Origin: Microstegium vimineum
Lineage: Eukaryota > Streptophyta > Magnoliopsida > Poales > Poaceae
Length of the DNA stretch: 64,000 bases
Assembly: GCA_022036555.1 (NCBI GenBank)
Contig: CM039126.1
Span: 16,525,263 to 16,589,262 of the forward strand
Reading direction: 5' to 3'
Position 1 is the stretch's first letter. Every line of letters starts with the position of its first letter. A program made the translations under genes and the position numbers. The notes beneath the pieces were generated by a model. It saw nothing but the letters and a program-made list of their open reading frames with translations, ran no database searches and had not been told where the DNA came from. Below, in pieces: positions 12,968 to 26,500 of the stretch.

Positions 12968-15900
12968 TTACCTCCTCAAAACCTTTTCAACAGCTGACCT
13001 CTGTGAATCCGATAGGCCCTGCAAAAGATTTATTAGAGGACAATGTTGGTGTGGATTTGTTCATTTTACATAGGCCATATTCATATAATCATATTTGTTG
13101 AACGACTGATAATGCAAAGGAACCGGTCAAATGACATTTTACCTGGCAAAGATATTCAAACATTGGTCTATCACTCTCCCACAAGTTGGCAAAGATGTTT
13201 GTCAGGAAGTCTGCTAACTTCACCTGCACAGGAGACGGATTATTTGACACTGACATCATCTAATTCAAATCAAAGATCTTTTCTGCAGTGAAAACAAACC
13301 TCATTAAGAGGGTCCGTTTTTGTCAGATCATCGTCATAACTATCATCATCATCCTGTTGTACCACTCAAAGTAAATATGGCATAAATATGATAGAACTAC
13401 CAAAAGAACAAACCTGGTTGCTAACAAACCTCATCAAAAACTTTCGCCATTGCATTTAAATGTTCAACTGATGGATTAGCGATTGAAGGAATAGATGCTG
13501 AGTGTTTGATATCATCTGATATACTAGCGTCACCATTCTGCACTTCTTCCCAGTCACTATCCTAAAAGGCAAAAAAAGTTGGAACTTCCGGATCAAACAA
13601 GCATTGCAGTTAATGGTTTGAAATGATGAGATGTGTAGAAACCTCTTCGCAGTCATCGTCATCACCAGCACCAATTTGTTCCTGAATTTCAGCTAAAGTT
13701 TCTGCTAACAATGAGAAGATCTGCATAACACAAATTCAAGAATATATTAAGCAGCAATTACTAAGAAAAGGCTACTTGATGAATTGGTGTCACATTAAAC
13801 AGTAGTTAAAACTGTTAACAGAATATATTAGACATATGGTGGCTATTTGGTTTGTATACTAATAAGGTTGTTATCATGTTACCACATTCTTGCCACACTG
13901 GTTTCAAATTAAGCGATTAAATTCACAAGAGCACTTTGGCTACGTCAAGAGAATCTTGCCACATTTTTCTATTTTGCTGGGTGCTGAACTGCTGGTGCAC
14001 AAGACCAGGTTGGAAACAAAGAATCTTGTCACTTGTGTGGAAAAATTGGGCAAAGAGTGCTTCCTATCCAGAATTGAAACATTGACGGGAATGGAAATGT
14101 GGATAATCCACTGTTACCTTAGCTGGGAGTGGAATCTTGGTCCATTGATCAGGAGTCACTCGAGCTTTTGAACGTGTCGTTATACCTGCACTGGTCTGCA
14201 TGTTTTTGGGTCAGGTTCCGAATGAACTTTTATCAGACAAGGTACTAGCTGTAGAACACCAATTCTTAACAGTACCTTAATAAGATGCCCTTGAACTTCA
14301 ACCTTGGATAGCTCAGGATGATGAGTTGATATGAGAAGCGCTAATGCAGTCGTTGTTACCTTTATCTGGTAGGCTCCCTGAATTTCACCTACAAAGGATA
14401 ATTAACATGGAAGCATATTCAGTGAATCAGGTGAGAAAGCAAATTGATTTCAGAATTCAATATATGATGATATGATCCTGTCAACACTTGCCTTGTAGTT
14501 GTGACCATTCTGACATAATATAAACAAGTGAATTGCTATACCCCTGTGCAGGGATAGAAAGCAATAGATTGATGAACCCATCAACATTTGGTGCACTCAT
14601 ATGTACCTGCAGCCAGAGCGAACTGAGGACACATCTTGGTTGGACAAGCTTAAGTAATTATAGTAATACTTCACCACAAATGCCAGAGAGTTAACAGTTA
14701 ACACACCTTAGGTATGAGACAGAGAGAGAGACTTACTAATCTGGCTATTATAACAATGAGGGAGCTTTTCAATCCTGTGATGCTGCTCGTTTGCATACGT
14801 CTCACAATAGCAGCAATAAGATCCGGTATGTGGGGAGACAGGTGTAGAGGTATTTGTAAAATGAGTTGCAAGACAAAGCTTCCAACAAAGAGTGATACTG
14901 AACTTTCTAACGCTGGATCTAAAAGCCTGCACAACCATTAAGAACCATGAAAGAAGTAAACAGACAAAAAAAAAAAAGAACACTTAAACATCTGGATAAG
15001 GTGTAGGCTGGTGCATTGTATAGAAGAAATGTACTCCCTCCATTCCAAATTGTAAGTTGTTCTGGATTTTCAAGATATACATAGCTTTACTAGATGTGTA
15101 GCAAAATTTATGTACCTAGAAAAGCCAGAACAACTTACAATTTGGAATGGAAGGAGTATTTAAACAACAGAAGGCACAGAAAATGTGCAGATTCTGGTGG
15201 ATCTTTTAATCCACCACAAAGCATTATGCTTCAATTTCAACGCAAAATCCTATTTCAAAAATATAGTTTGCTGTTGCAATTAGATTTACACTGCAGAGGA
15301 AACAAATATGAGTTCCCAGCATCAAATCAAAATGGGTCCAGCATTGTGTTGCTTTTGGATATTTCTCAGGTCACTAAGATGGTCATCTAGGATTGGAGGT
15401 ACATTGATATATTCCATAAGAGTGATTCTGACATTACCTTGAAGCTGCATCAAGTAGCATCTTGAGTGTGTTTCCTTGTTCACCACCCCAGCCAAGCAAC
15501 TCCTGCCTGCCACCTGATATGAATGCTGCCAAGCATTCTGTCGCATTCTAGTTGAGAATAGCTACTATTAGGGATACATTTCAAAACAAAGTAGGTTAGC
15601 AACAACCGCGGATTCACAATTTTCATCTGGTACATACACCTAGAGGCTAGAGGCAACAGCTGAGTAAACTTTACAGAATTGGATCATTCTTGACCTTAAA
15701 GATCATACAAGTAATCTTAGCTGATTAGTACAAGTTCGGTGCAATTATTTTAAATATTACTCAATAATATGCCTCGTACATATGTGGACCAGACAACTAT
15801 TGTGATACAGATGGATAACCCGAATGTGCAAATGAACCCTGTTTTAGCATGTACCTGCATCTCTCCATGGTCATCACTTTCAAGAACAATTTGAACAGTA

Positions 15901-17550
15901 GAAACAAAGCATGTGTCGAAGACTGCTTTAACCACAGCAGCTGGAGCATTCTGAAATATGCAGAGCAGCATTAGAAATAACCAAGACTTGGGCTAGCAGA
16001 GCAGCTGGACCTATTTAAATACAAGACATACTTTGAGTACCATCGTCAAAAGGTCCAGTGAACCTGCAACCAGCCCATCTGGCTGGACCTTGGGCTAGCA
16101 AGTAGCAAATTAACCAGAGATTAAAATTGCATGATGTTGGCAGATGCAGAAAGAAAGAACAATGGCAGTGATGTGTAAACTGGCATTGGCATCTTACTTT
16201 CACCAAAATGGATCCAATTGTTGGGAGGATTCGAGAGACAAGCGGCTGTAAGCATCCAGGAGCATTCTTGATGGCCTATAAACTAAGGAATTATGTTAAA
16301 TGTAACTTTAAGGAGCTCAAAAGCCAGAAAGAAAATTTGCTTTCTGCTAACAAATGATAATAGGTGCACATGGAAATGTTATAGAATGACACATCATAGA
16401 GAAACAAACCATATAACCATCATGAAAGTAAAGGATTTGCTTTGAGGCCGTACTAAAATGCTCATCGATGACATTAAGTGCTTAGAAAAAAAAAGTATCA
16501 CTACCAAATATACATCAACGTTAATTCATCTAACAGTTCTTCTTCTGGTCAGCTCCCTAATGCAATAAAAAAGAACTCTGTACATAGTGGTTCTCAAAAA
16601 AAACTAAGTATATGTAAAGCACTAGAGTTTTCCAATTCTGACAGAAACATACCTCTAACACTTCGACAGCATCAATGCTGATGAACGGGTCAGCAATGTG
16701 TTGTGCCCAAACATCCAGTATGATGGGGGAAATGACAGGCTCAATTAAAGTTGATTGTTCTCCACCTACATTATCAGATGAAAAAACCAGCACACAATTC
16801 TAGTGTCAATACAGTATATATGACATCTTTTTGCTACAAAGCGGATACACAAACATGCTGGCATACCAGATTTGATTGCTGATTGCAGGGTTTCTAGAAC
16901 AAGATGCAGTGTTTCATCAGATGCCTATTAAAAGTCCACGTTAGTTATGTCATTTTGAGTCAAAAAAGTCAAGAAAGGCAATATTCACAACAATAACTAC
17001 CTGCCGCAGAAGATCAACAAGAGATGACAGTATGCCCATAATGTTTGGCTGAATTAGATTCTGATTGGATTCTGGCAAAAGTTGGGCCAGTGCCCTACAA
17101 GCACCAACTTTAACTGGGGTGGCCTGCGACATAAATAATTCACAGATAAATGCAACATTCTCCTTGTGCATTTAGAAACAAAATTACAAGACAAGACTAT
17201 AGGTCTTACACATCTGAGGCAATCGCATGAGCCGCATTGCATAGATATTGTTCACTGACCCCTTGACTTATCTGTCATGTTTTTTGAATTAAGCTTGCTA
17301 AAAATAAAGGAAAACAAAATCAGCAAAAAAAACAGAAAACTTACCACTGAAGAAAACTTAGCCACGTTAGAAAATGCACGCGCATGGAGAAATGGGTACT
17401 GATGCACCCCTAAAAAATCACAAGATTAGTCATAAAATAGATCACACAGAATTCTCTGCCCTAGAGTAGAAAAAATATACCTGTTCCCATAATGTCAATT
17501 AGCATTTGCTCAAGTAAATCCCGCACATTGTACTTTGTCAAACCAGAATC
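12968..17550 (-). CDS. IPO9: Importin-9 exons 15-33
   Basis: Exons in order: 15 17481-17550; 16 17345-17409; 17 17212-17271; 18 17001-17123; 19 16867-16924; 20 16653-16765; 21 16198-16275; 22 16032-16094; 23 15855-15950; 24 15438-15547; 25 14737-14926; 26 14492-14606; 27 14276-14388; 28 14118-14195; 29 13643-13720; 30 13430-13561; 31 13300-13353; 32 13143-13223; 33 12968-13018. They cover residues about 453-1027. Exon 22 could start nine bases later at a second AG; the start given keeps PKVQPDGL, which fits the family better. Exons 29-31 carry the acidic stretches. Exon 33 ends KVLRR followed by TAA. Confidence 0.92.
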
Positions 17551-20500
17551 CTAAACAGCAAAAAGCACATTATAAAAAAAAGTACAACTTCCATAGTTTG
17601 TTTGTCATTTCAAAAGAAAATAAATCATAATGAACGACTCGCTACTTTGCCTCTTCATTTACAAAAAAAAAAAACATTATTAGATCTTACATTATTGAAG
17701 ATTAACTGACAGACAATTCCTTCAGCTTTATAGACAGAGAGTTGGGCAATTGGGCAGTTGGCATGAACTGTTAAATCTGCCAACTGCAACGTCCATGCAA
17801 GATAATATAACATAATTGACATATGTTAAGAGCAACTCCAGCAGGAGCCCTCAAATCATGGTCCCTACTTTTGATTTGAGGGCTCTCCCTACTTTTGATT
17901 TGAGGGCTCCCCCTACTTTTGAGAGCCTGGTTTTTTTTTGTTGCATCTGCTCCAACAGTTCAACAGGAGCCCTCAAATCCTTTCCAATAGAAACTGACAT
18001 ATAGGACCCACTCGCCATTCCCTGTGCTTCCTCGCTCCTCCAATCCTTCCAATATAAACTGACACATAGGACCCACTCGTCATTCCCTGTTCTTCCTCCT
18101 CACTCTATCTACTGAGCTAGATGTAAACAAGACAGGCTACCCTTGTCAGGAGGTGGACGAGGATCCGCCGAGGGTAGCCCAGATGTGAGCTGTCCCACGC
18201 CAGAAGGAGGACAAGGATCCGCCGTGGCTCGTCAGGTGAGGGCGAGGATCTATCATGGCTCATCAGGGAGGGGGGAGGGCTGCCTGGACAAGGAAGAGGC
18301 TGCTGATCCACCGTGGCTAGTCAGGGAGGAGTGGGCAAGGCCGGACAAGGCGTCTTTAGAGGTGGGGAAGGGCAGTGCTGAACATGGAGACGGGCAGACG
18401 ACGGTGGAGGTGGCGCAGTCCAGACTCTAGACACCAGAACGGAGAAAAAGTGTGCGTGGGGGTGGAAACCTGTCAACTACTGTATGGGTGGAAGGGGAGA
18501 TGCCTGCAGGAACGAGGGCCGCGGAGGTAGATTTGAGGGCTCAAATAGGGCCATGTTGGACATGTGTTTTCAACATGGGCCCTCAAATTTTAGTTTAGGG
18601 GCCTGTTTAAGGGCCCTGCTGAAGTTTCTCTAACAAAACAACAACAAAAAACAATACATACTCATACTCTGAGATCCCAGGTTCCCAGCTCTGGCCCATA
18701 TCCATAACTGATGGTTAAGCCTATCACTTGTATCTTACTTTATGCTTTTACTGTTTGCTGTCTAGCATTTGTCGGCTTGCCTTAGCAGCCTTGTAAGCAT
18801 TTGCTTTAGTAGGTGGCTGCCTCTTTGCCTATATAAGCAAGAGCAGACCCTCCCTAGAATGTAATCCTGAACTCTGTTTTCAATTCAATCCAAGCGGCCT
18901 CTGGGCAAAGCTGCCCTCTGGCATTACCCTGATCCATGTGTGGCCAACAATTGGTATCAGAGCCTAGGGTTTTGAGAGAGAGGAGAGGATGTCCACCGAG
19001 AGCTCCAAAGCCCGCGCCGCCGCCGCCGCCTCTGCGGTTGTGCAGGAGGACGCAAGGCCAACCAGTGCGAGGGCTGATGACCGCGCGACGCGCCTCGCTG
19101 CCGCTGCGGCAGCCACAGTGCAGCAGGCAGCAGCCGCGGCTCAAGCCGCGGTAGCCGCCGCCGCCGCAGCTCTACGCCTGGAGATGGAGCAGGAGGACAT
19201 GGACTCCGCAGGATCGCACAGCCCCGAGCGCCGCCGCCGCCAGTCACCGTCTCCCGAGCGACGTCGCGGGCGCTCGCCGGTGCTGCACACCGTCTACCGC
19301 GACTCCGGGGCCGGCACGCCTTGGCCGATGCTCACCAAGAGCAACTACCACGAGTGGAACCTGCTGATGAAGGTAAAGCTTCAACCTCGTCATCTCTGGC
19401 AGGCGGTGCACGTCGGCGGAGTCGGTTTCGACGACGATCGGCGAGCCTTGGAGGAGCTGTGCGCATCGGTTCCAATCGACGTTGCGGCCTCCATCGCCAA
19501 CAAGGCCACGGCGAAGCTGGCGTGGGACGCCATCGCGCTGCGCCACACCGGAGGCGATCGGGTGCGCCGTGCCACGCTCCAGCGACTTCGCGGAGAGTGG
19601 GAAGCTCTCAGCTTTCAGCCCGGCGAGCAAGTTGAGGACTTTGCCGTGCGGATGAGCAACCTGATGGAGCAGATGGCGCGGTTCGGCGACACCGACCTGA
19701 CGGAGGAGCGAGCAGTGGAGAAGCTGCTCCGGTGTGTGCCGAAGAAGTACGCGCAGATCGTCAATTCGATCGAAACGCTGCTCGACTTCGACCAGCTCAC
19801 CATCGAGGACGTCGCCGGGCGGCTCAAGGCGGTGCAGGACCACGAGCAGACGCCGAACCCCGATCCCAGCGGGAGGCTACTGTACACTGCAGAGCAGTGG
19901 CGCGCCTACGACAAGAAGAAGCAGGACGCTGCCGGGTCGTCGAAGGATCGACGCCGCCGTCCTCGCGGCGGTCGGAAGAACAAGCCGCGCGCTGATCGCG
20001 ACGGTGAAGGAGGAGGAGCGGACAAGGCAGGAGCTGTCGGCGACGAGCGGAGGCCCAATCATGACAACACCTGTCTCAACTGCGACCGCGCCGGGCACTG
20101 GGCGCGGGACTGCCCTCAACCTCGCCGACAGCGGGACCGCGGCGGTCAGGCGAACGTCGCCGAAGCAGAGGAGCGAGACGTGGCGGCGTTCCTGGTGCAC
20201 GGCTTCCTCGAGCTGGATGAAGATCAATGCGGAAAGGTTCAAGCTTCAACCTTTTGCACCAAATCGGCCAGCCTCGACATCAAGGAGCGGCGAGCCCGTG
20301 CATTCCTCGACACTGGCTCCGACGGCGGAGGGAAGCTGAATGACTGGTACCTCGACAGCGGCGCGACTCACCACATGACCGGCCGACGCGAGCTGTTCGC
20401 CGAGTTGGACACCTCCGCCAAGGGCGTTGTGAGGTTTGGCGATGAGTCAATGGTGGAGATCAAGGGAGTTGGCTCGATCATCTTCGAGGCCAAGAATGGT

Positions 20501-23500
20501 GACCACAGAGCACTCCATGGCGTGTACTACATCCCTGCACTGCGCAATTCGATCATGAGTCTCGGCCAGCTGGATGAGGGAGGCTCGAAGGTGGAGATTG
20601 AAGACGGTGTCTTGAGGATTTGGGATAGGCAAAAGCGACTGCTCGTCAAGGTACGGCGCGGTGCTAATCGCCTCTACATCCTCCACCTCAACACGACCAA
20701 GCCACTCTGCCTCGCCGCGCGCAAGGACGATGAAGCATGGCGCTGGCATGAGCGCTACGGCCACCTCCACTTCGACGTGCTCCGCAAGCTCTCCAAGGAT
20801 GGCATGGCACGCGGGCTGCCAGTGATTGATCAGGACGGCCAGCTCTGCGACACCTGCGTCATCACCAAGCACCGTCGTCTTCCTTTCCCAGCAGCGGCCC
20901 AGTACCACGCGAAGGAGAAGCTGGAGCTGGTGCACGGCGACTTGTGTGGCCCAGTGTCACCGGCGACCCCCGGCGGCAGGCGCTACTTCCTGCTGCTGGT
21001 CGACGACGCGACACGATACATGTGGGTGTCGCTGCTGACCTCCAAGGATGCAGCGGCGGACGCCATCAAGCATATCCAAGCGCTGGCGGAGAGAGGAAGC
21101 GGGCAGAAGCTGGGCGTGCTCCGCACCGACAATGGGCGTGAGTTCACCGCCGCGGAGTTCGCGGTCTACTGTGCGGATGAAGGAATCCTGCGCCACTACT
21201 CTGCCCCCTACACGCCGCAGCAGAATGGAGTGGTAGAGAGGCGCAACCAGACGATGGTGGCCATGGCAAGAGCGCTACTGAAGCAGAGGGGTGCGCCGGC
21301 TCAGCTCTGGGGGAGGCAGTGGTGACTGCGGTCCACCTCCTGAACCGAGCGCCCACGAGGAGTCTGCAGGGCATGACGCCCTACGAAGCTTGGCATGGCA
21401 GGGCGCCGGCCGTGGGCCATCTGCGCACATTTGGATGCTTGGCATTCACCAAGGAGCTCACCCAGCTGAAGAAGCTGGATGATCGAAGTCGGTCGGGCGT
21501 GTTCGTCGGGTATGCAAACGGCGCCAAGGCGTACCGCGTGTTCGACCCAGTGACCCAACGTGTGCGCGTGTCGCGCGACGTCGTCTTCGACGAGAGCCGT
21601 GGCTGGGACTGGGCAAAGGAGCAAGGTGAGGCTGCACCAATGCTGGAGGAGTTCGTCGTTGAGCATATCTGGAGCGGCGAGGCTGAGGACGCGCAAGGCA
21701 CGCCATCGCCGGCCGGCTCAACTGCTCCGAGAACACCCTCACCGGCTCCGGGGGAGTTGGAGAACGCGGAAGCAGCTGCGACCACGCCTTCACCGACCGC
21801 TGCAGGAGCGACATCGCCCACGACTGCGACAACCTCCACCACCAGGATGCCTCCACCGACCGAGCAACCCCACGTCGAGCTGTGTACGCCACTGGAGGAT
21901 GATGAGGACCGTCTGGACACCTACTACGACGACGAGCCTCTGCGATACCAAAAGGTAACCGACATCATCGAGAATCCGTCTCCTCCAGGACTGGCGCCGA
22001 GGCTGTTCGCTCAACTGCATCTCTCGAATGCGGGCGAGCCGACCAGCTATGCCGAGGCGCAAGGCGATCCGGCGTGGCAGGCGGCGATGGAGCAAGAGCT
22101 CCGATCGGTGGAGAAGAACAAGACCTGGGAGCTCACAGCGCTCCCAGCTGGCCACCGCTCGATCACCCTGAAGTGGGTGTTCAAACTAAAGAAGGATGAG
22201 AAGGGGGCGGTGATCAAGCACAAGGCGAGGCTGGTGGCGAGAGGGTTCGTCCAGCAAGAGGGCGTGGGCTACGACGACGCGTTCGCACCAGTGGCGCGCA
22301 TGGAGTCAGTCCGCCTTCTCCTCGCGCTGGCGGCGCAAGAGGGGTGGAAAGTCCACCACATGGACGTGAAGTCTGCGTTCCTCAACGGCGACCTCAAGGA
22401 GGAGGTGTACGTTCGCCAGCTACCGGGTTTCATCGCCGCAGGCCAAGAAGACAAGGTCTACCGCCTACGAAAGGCAAGGTCTACCGACAAGCGCCGCGTG
22501 CCTGGAACGCGAAGCTGGACGCCACACTCAAGGAGATGGGCTTCCAGCAGAGCACGCACGAAGCGGCGGTGTACCGGCGGGGCACGGGGCCGTCAGCTCT
22601 GCTCGTCGGCGTCTACGTGGATGATCTCATCATCACCGGCGCCCAGGAAGGAGAGGTGAAGAAGTTCATGGCGCAGATGATGGCGAAGTTCGACATAAGC
22701 GACCTTGGACTCCTCTGCTTCTACCTCGGCGTCGAGGTGCGCCAGGATGCCGAGGGCATCAGTCTGCGCCAAACACACTACGCCAAGCGGATTCTCGAGC
22801 TGGGGGAGATGACTGGCTGCAACCCAGCTCACACACCGATGGAGAAGCTCCGCCTCAGCCGAGAGAGCAAGGCGGAAGAGGTCGACTCCACGCACTACCG
22901 GCGGCTTGTCGGCAGCCTCCGGTATCTCGTGCACACCCGGCCGGACTTGGCGTTCGCCGTCGGGTACGTGAGCCGGTTCATGGAACGGCCCACGGTGGAA
23001 CACCTGCAGGCAGTGAAGCGTGTCCTCCGCTATGTGGCGGGGACACTGGACTACGGACTCCAGTTCAAGAAGGCCCCAGGCACGGCGCGTCTGCTCGGCT
23101 ACAGCGACAACGACCTCGCCGGGGACATCGACACAAGCAAGAGCACCAATGGAACCATGTTCTTTCTGGGTGGATGCTTGGTCAGCTGGCAGTCCATCAA
23201 GCAAAAGGTGGTGGCTTTGTCAAGCTGCGAGGCAGAGTACATCACCACTACAACTGCAGCAACACAAGCGCTCTGGCTGTCCAGGCTGCTCGCTGAGCTG
23301 CTGGGCAGAGAGGTGGATGTGGTGGAGTTGAAGGTGGACATCAAGTCTGCCTTGGCCCTAGCCAAGAACCCAGTCTTCCACGACCGAAGCAAGCACATAA
23401 GGATTAAGTACCACTTCATCAAAGACTGTCTGGAAGATGGGAGCATCAAGGCTAACCACATTGCTACCACTGATCAGCTTGCAGACATCCTCACCAAGTC

Positions 23501-26500
23501 GCTGGGCAAGGCCAAGTTCCAGGAGATGAGGGGAAGGATTGGCCTGAAGCAGATCACCTAGTGCTAGGCTTAGGGGGAGATTGATGGTTAAGCCTATCAC
23601 TTGTATCTTACTTTATGCTTTTACTGTTTGCTGTCTAGCATTTGTCGGCTTGCCTTAGCAGCCTTGTAAGCATTTGCTTTAGTAGGTGGCTGCCTCTTTG
23701 TCTATATAAGCAAGAGCAGACCCTCCCTAGAATGTAATCCTGAACTTTGTTTTCAATTCAATCCAAGCGGCCTCTGGGCAAAGCTGCCCACTGGCATTAC
23801 CCTGATCCATGTGTGACCAACAATAACTATCATATAACCATCTCAAAAACACATTTTCCCCACTCCCTTAGTCACTACCATATCCATTGTAAACCCAGCG
23901 ATCCCATCACTAGCTCATGCACAGAAATGGGAACCTCTCACAAAGATATCGCAAGTTGAACCATGGTGAGTCCTAGGTGCCCAGCTGTGCAGACTGCAGC
24001 AACACAACATCAAGGCTGCTAAACAAGTAGCATGAAGCTTTCAGCATTCAAAGTCACATGTTCAAATGCTACTCCTAGTCAACAAAAAAAGCACCACAGT
24101 AGGAACATGGGGTCAACAGTGATGGATAAGTCTGGTGTGTGGGGGGAGGCTGCAACACATGGTGCTGTTGCTGCCTGTTCAGGACAGCAACTGTCTCTCA
24201 AGGACAGCATCAAGGACATCACCCTTGACTGGGCTGTTAGCATCTTTAGGACAGCATCTGTAACATCACCCTTGACCGGTTGTTAGCATCTTTAGGACAG
24301 TATCTTGACTAGCATCTACGACAGCATCTAGTTTATGCTTGGCTGGTTAGCAGCCCTATATATTTGTATCCCCAACCCTCAGGTTGGCATGGCAGTATGG
24401 TGTGAGAAAAAATAAAAGAAAATTTGCCACAACTCCCAATTGTCATCCTCTCCATGAGAGTTCAACTCCTACTGATTCCTAGAGTTCGAGTTCAGCGGCT
24501 AACAAGTGGTATCAGAGCCGTAATTTCCTGTAGCCTGAGCATCTCCTGCTCAACTCCTTCTCCAGCCTCACTCCCAACCTTGCAGCAGCCACAACTAGGA
24601 GCAGCAGCAGCTCCGGCTGTCCCTGTTCACGCTTCCCCCTCTGTTCAGACGAGCAGCAGCTCGTCACAAGCTGTTCTCTCTCCACGCAACAGCCCCTCGT
24701 TGGTGTGCCATGTCTGCAGGACAGTCTCAGCGCTCGATCACCTCGAGCACGCAGCGTCGGCAGGCGGCCGAGCTCGCTGCGGCAGAGGAACGCGAACGAG
24801 CGGCGAAGGAGACTGCTGCTGCGGCGGCAATAGCGTCGAGGCTGGCAGCAGCCAAAGCGGAGGCGGAAGCAGCAGCAGCAGAGGTCGAGGCTCTGCGCAG
24901 CAGCAACGGCAGTTCCATCGCTGCCGATGACAGCGCCGACGCGGACCTCGAGCTGCTGGAGAGGGAGGTAGCGCGAGGACAAGTTGCGCAGTGGGCAGCC
25001 GCACACGCCCATGAGCGTGGTGGCAGCCCAGACAGGCGCGGGCACGCTGGTGGCGCTCCTGGAGGAGGCAACCACGGCGGTGGCGCTCCTGGAGGAGGAG
25101 CGCACGACGGCGACATACGGGTCGACAAAGAGTGCGGCCTTCACAGGCGACGCGGCTCTCTCCCCGGTTCGGTATCGTGGTCACCGCGAATACCAGGCTG
25201 TTGTCAGGGACTTTGGCCCCGACGGAGGGTGGCCTACCCTCACCAAGACCAACTACGTCGAGTGGGCTGCGGTGATGAGGGTAAGGCTCCAGGTGCGGCA
25301 CATGTGGGATGCAGTCCGGTACGGCGACGTCGACTACGACCAAGATCGACGGGCGTTGGATGCTCTCATCGCTGCAGTCCCGCCCGAGATGCAGTTCTCG
25401 CTTACCAACAAGCGGATTGCCAAGGAGGCTTGGGATGCAATCGCTGCAGCACACATCGGCAGCGACCGTGCCCGCAAGTCTACCTTGCAGGCACTACGCA
25501 AGGAGTGGGAGAACCTGGCCTTCAAGCCAGGTGAGGACGACGATGACTTTGCTCTCCGTCTCAACACTCTGTTGCAGAAGATGGTCCAGTTCGGCGACGA
25601 CACCTACGGCGAAGAGAGAGCTGTGGAGAAGCTCTTCCCCTGCATCCCCGAGAAGTACAAGCAGATGGCTCGCTCGATCGAGTCTCTGTTGGACCTCTCC
25701 ACAATGACGATCGAGGAGGCGTTGGTTCGCCTCAAGGTCGTTGACAGCGATGAGCCACAGCGCTCCTCGGGACCCGTCACCATTGGCGGGAAGCTCCTTC
25801 TCACTCGGGAGCAGTGGGCTGCCGGCCAAGGTGACATGAAGGAGGGGGAGCCTTCATCCACGACAGACGGCCGCAAGCGTGGCAAGCGCGGCAAGCCGCG
25901 CAAAGCCGCCCAGGCAGGGGCGCGAGGACGTGCCGAGGGCGACGACCGTGGAGGCGCCCAGGGCGGCGCCGCTGGCAAGCAAAAGCCGCCACGAGACGAG
26001 CCTTCTACAACTGCGGCAAGCTTGGTCATTGGACCAAGGAGTGCCGACAGCCACGACGCGGCCAAGCCCACATCACGCAGTCGGAGGAGCAGCCGGCTTT
26101 GTTCATTGCTCATGCGAGCATCGAGCTACCTCTAGCGGCTCCAGCCGCAGCAGCTCTCCTCCACCTTGACGAGCCAAAAGCGCATGCACTCCTCGGCGAC
26201 AGTTCTGGCAACGACAAGACCGATGGGTGGTGCCTCGACACCGGCGCCACCCACCACATGACCGGGCGGCGGGAGTTCTCCTAGCTCGACTCAGGCGCCC
26301 GAGGCACCGTCAAGTTCGGGGACGCCTTCGCCGTGGAGATCAAAGGCGTCGGCTCCGTCGTCTTCGTCGCCAAGACTGGTGAGCACAGGCTGCTCACCGG
26401 TGTCTACTACATCCCCGCGTTGAGGAACTCCATCATCAGCTTGGGACAACTGGATGAGAACGGATCGCGCGTGGAGATCGAGCACGGGGTGCTGCGCATC

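Larger units (their letters stand above)
18709..23822 (+). mobile_element. Copia element 1, complete, in intron 14
   Basis: A 5114-bp Ty1/copia retrotransposon with 241-bp LTRs, a primer-binding site, gag-pol and a purine tract (taggggga). It is flanked by the 5-bp target duplication ATAAC at 18704-18708 and 23823-23827. The LTRs differ at 4 positions by my count, so the insertion is fairly recent. It runs opposite to the importin gene. Confidence 0.95.

Noticed and set aside
16031..16085. Alternative acceptor for importin-9 exon 22 at ccaag|GTCCAG
   Set aside because: It keeps the frame but removes three residues that fit the family; the upstream tag|CCCAAG acceptor is preferred, though both may be used.
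18117..18430. Possible coding exon with repeated glycine- and glutamate-rich frames
   Set aside because: It lies wholly inside the Tourist-like element and has no family match or splice context.
18950..18963. tRNA genes suggested by TGGTATCAGAGCC-like stretches
   Set aside because: They are primer-binding sites next to LTRs; no cloverleaf sequence surrounds them. No tRNA gene was seen in the window.
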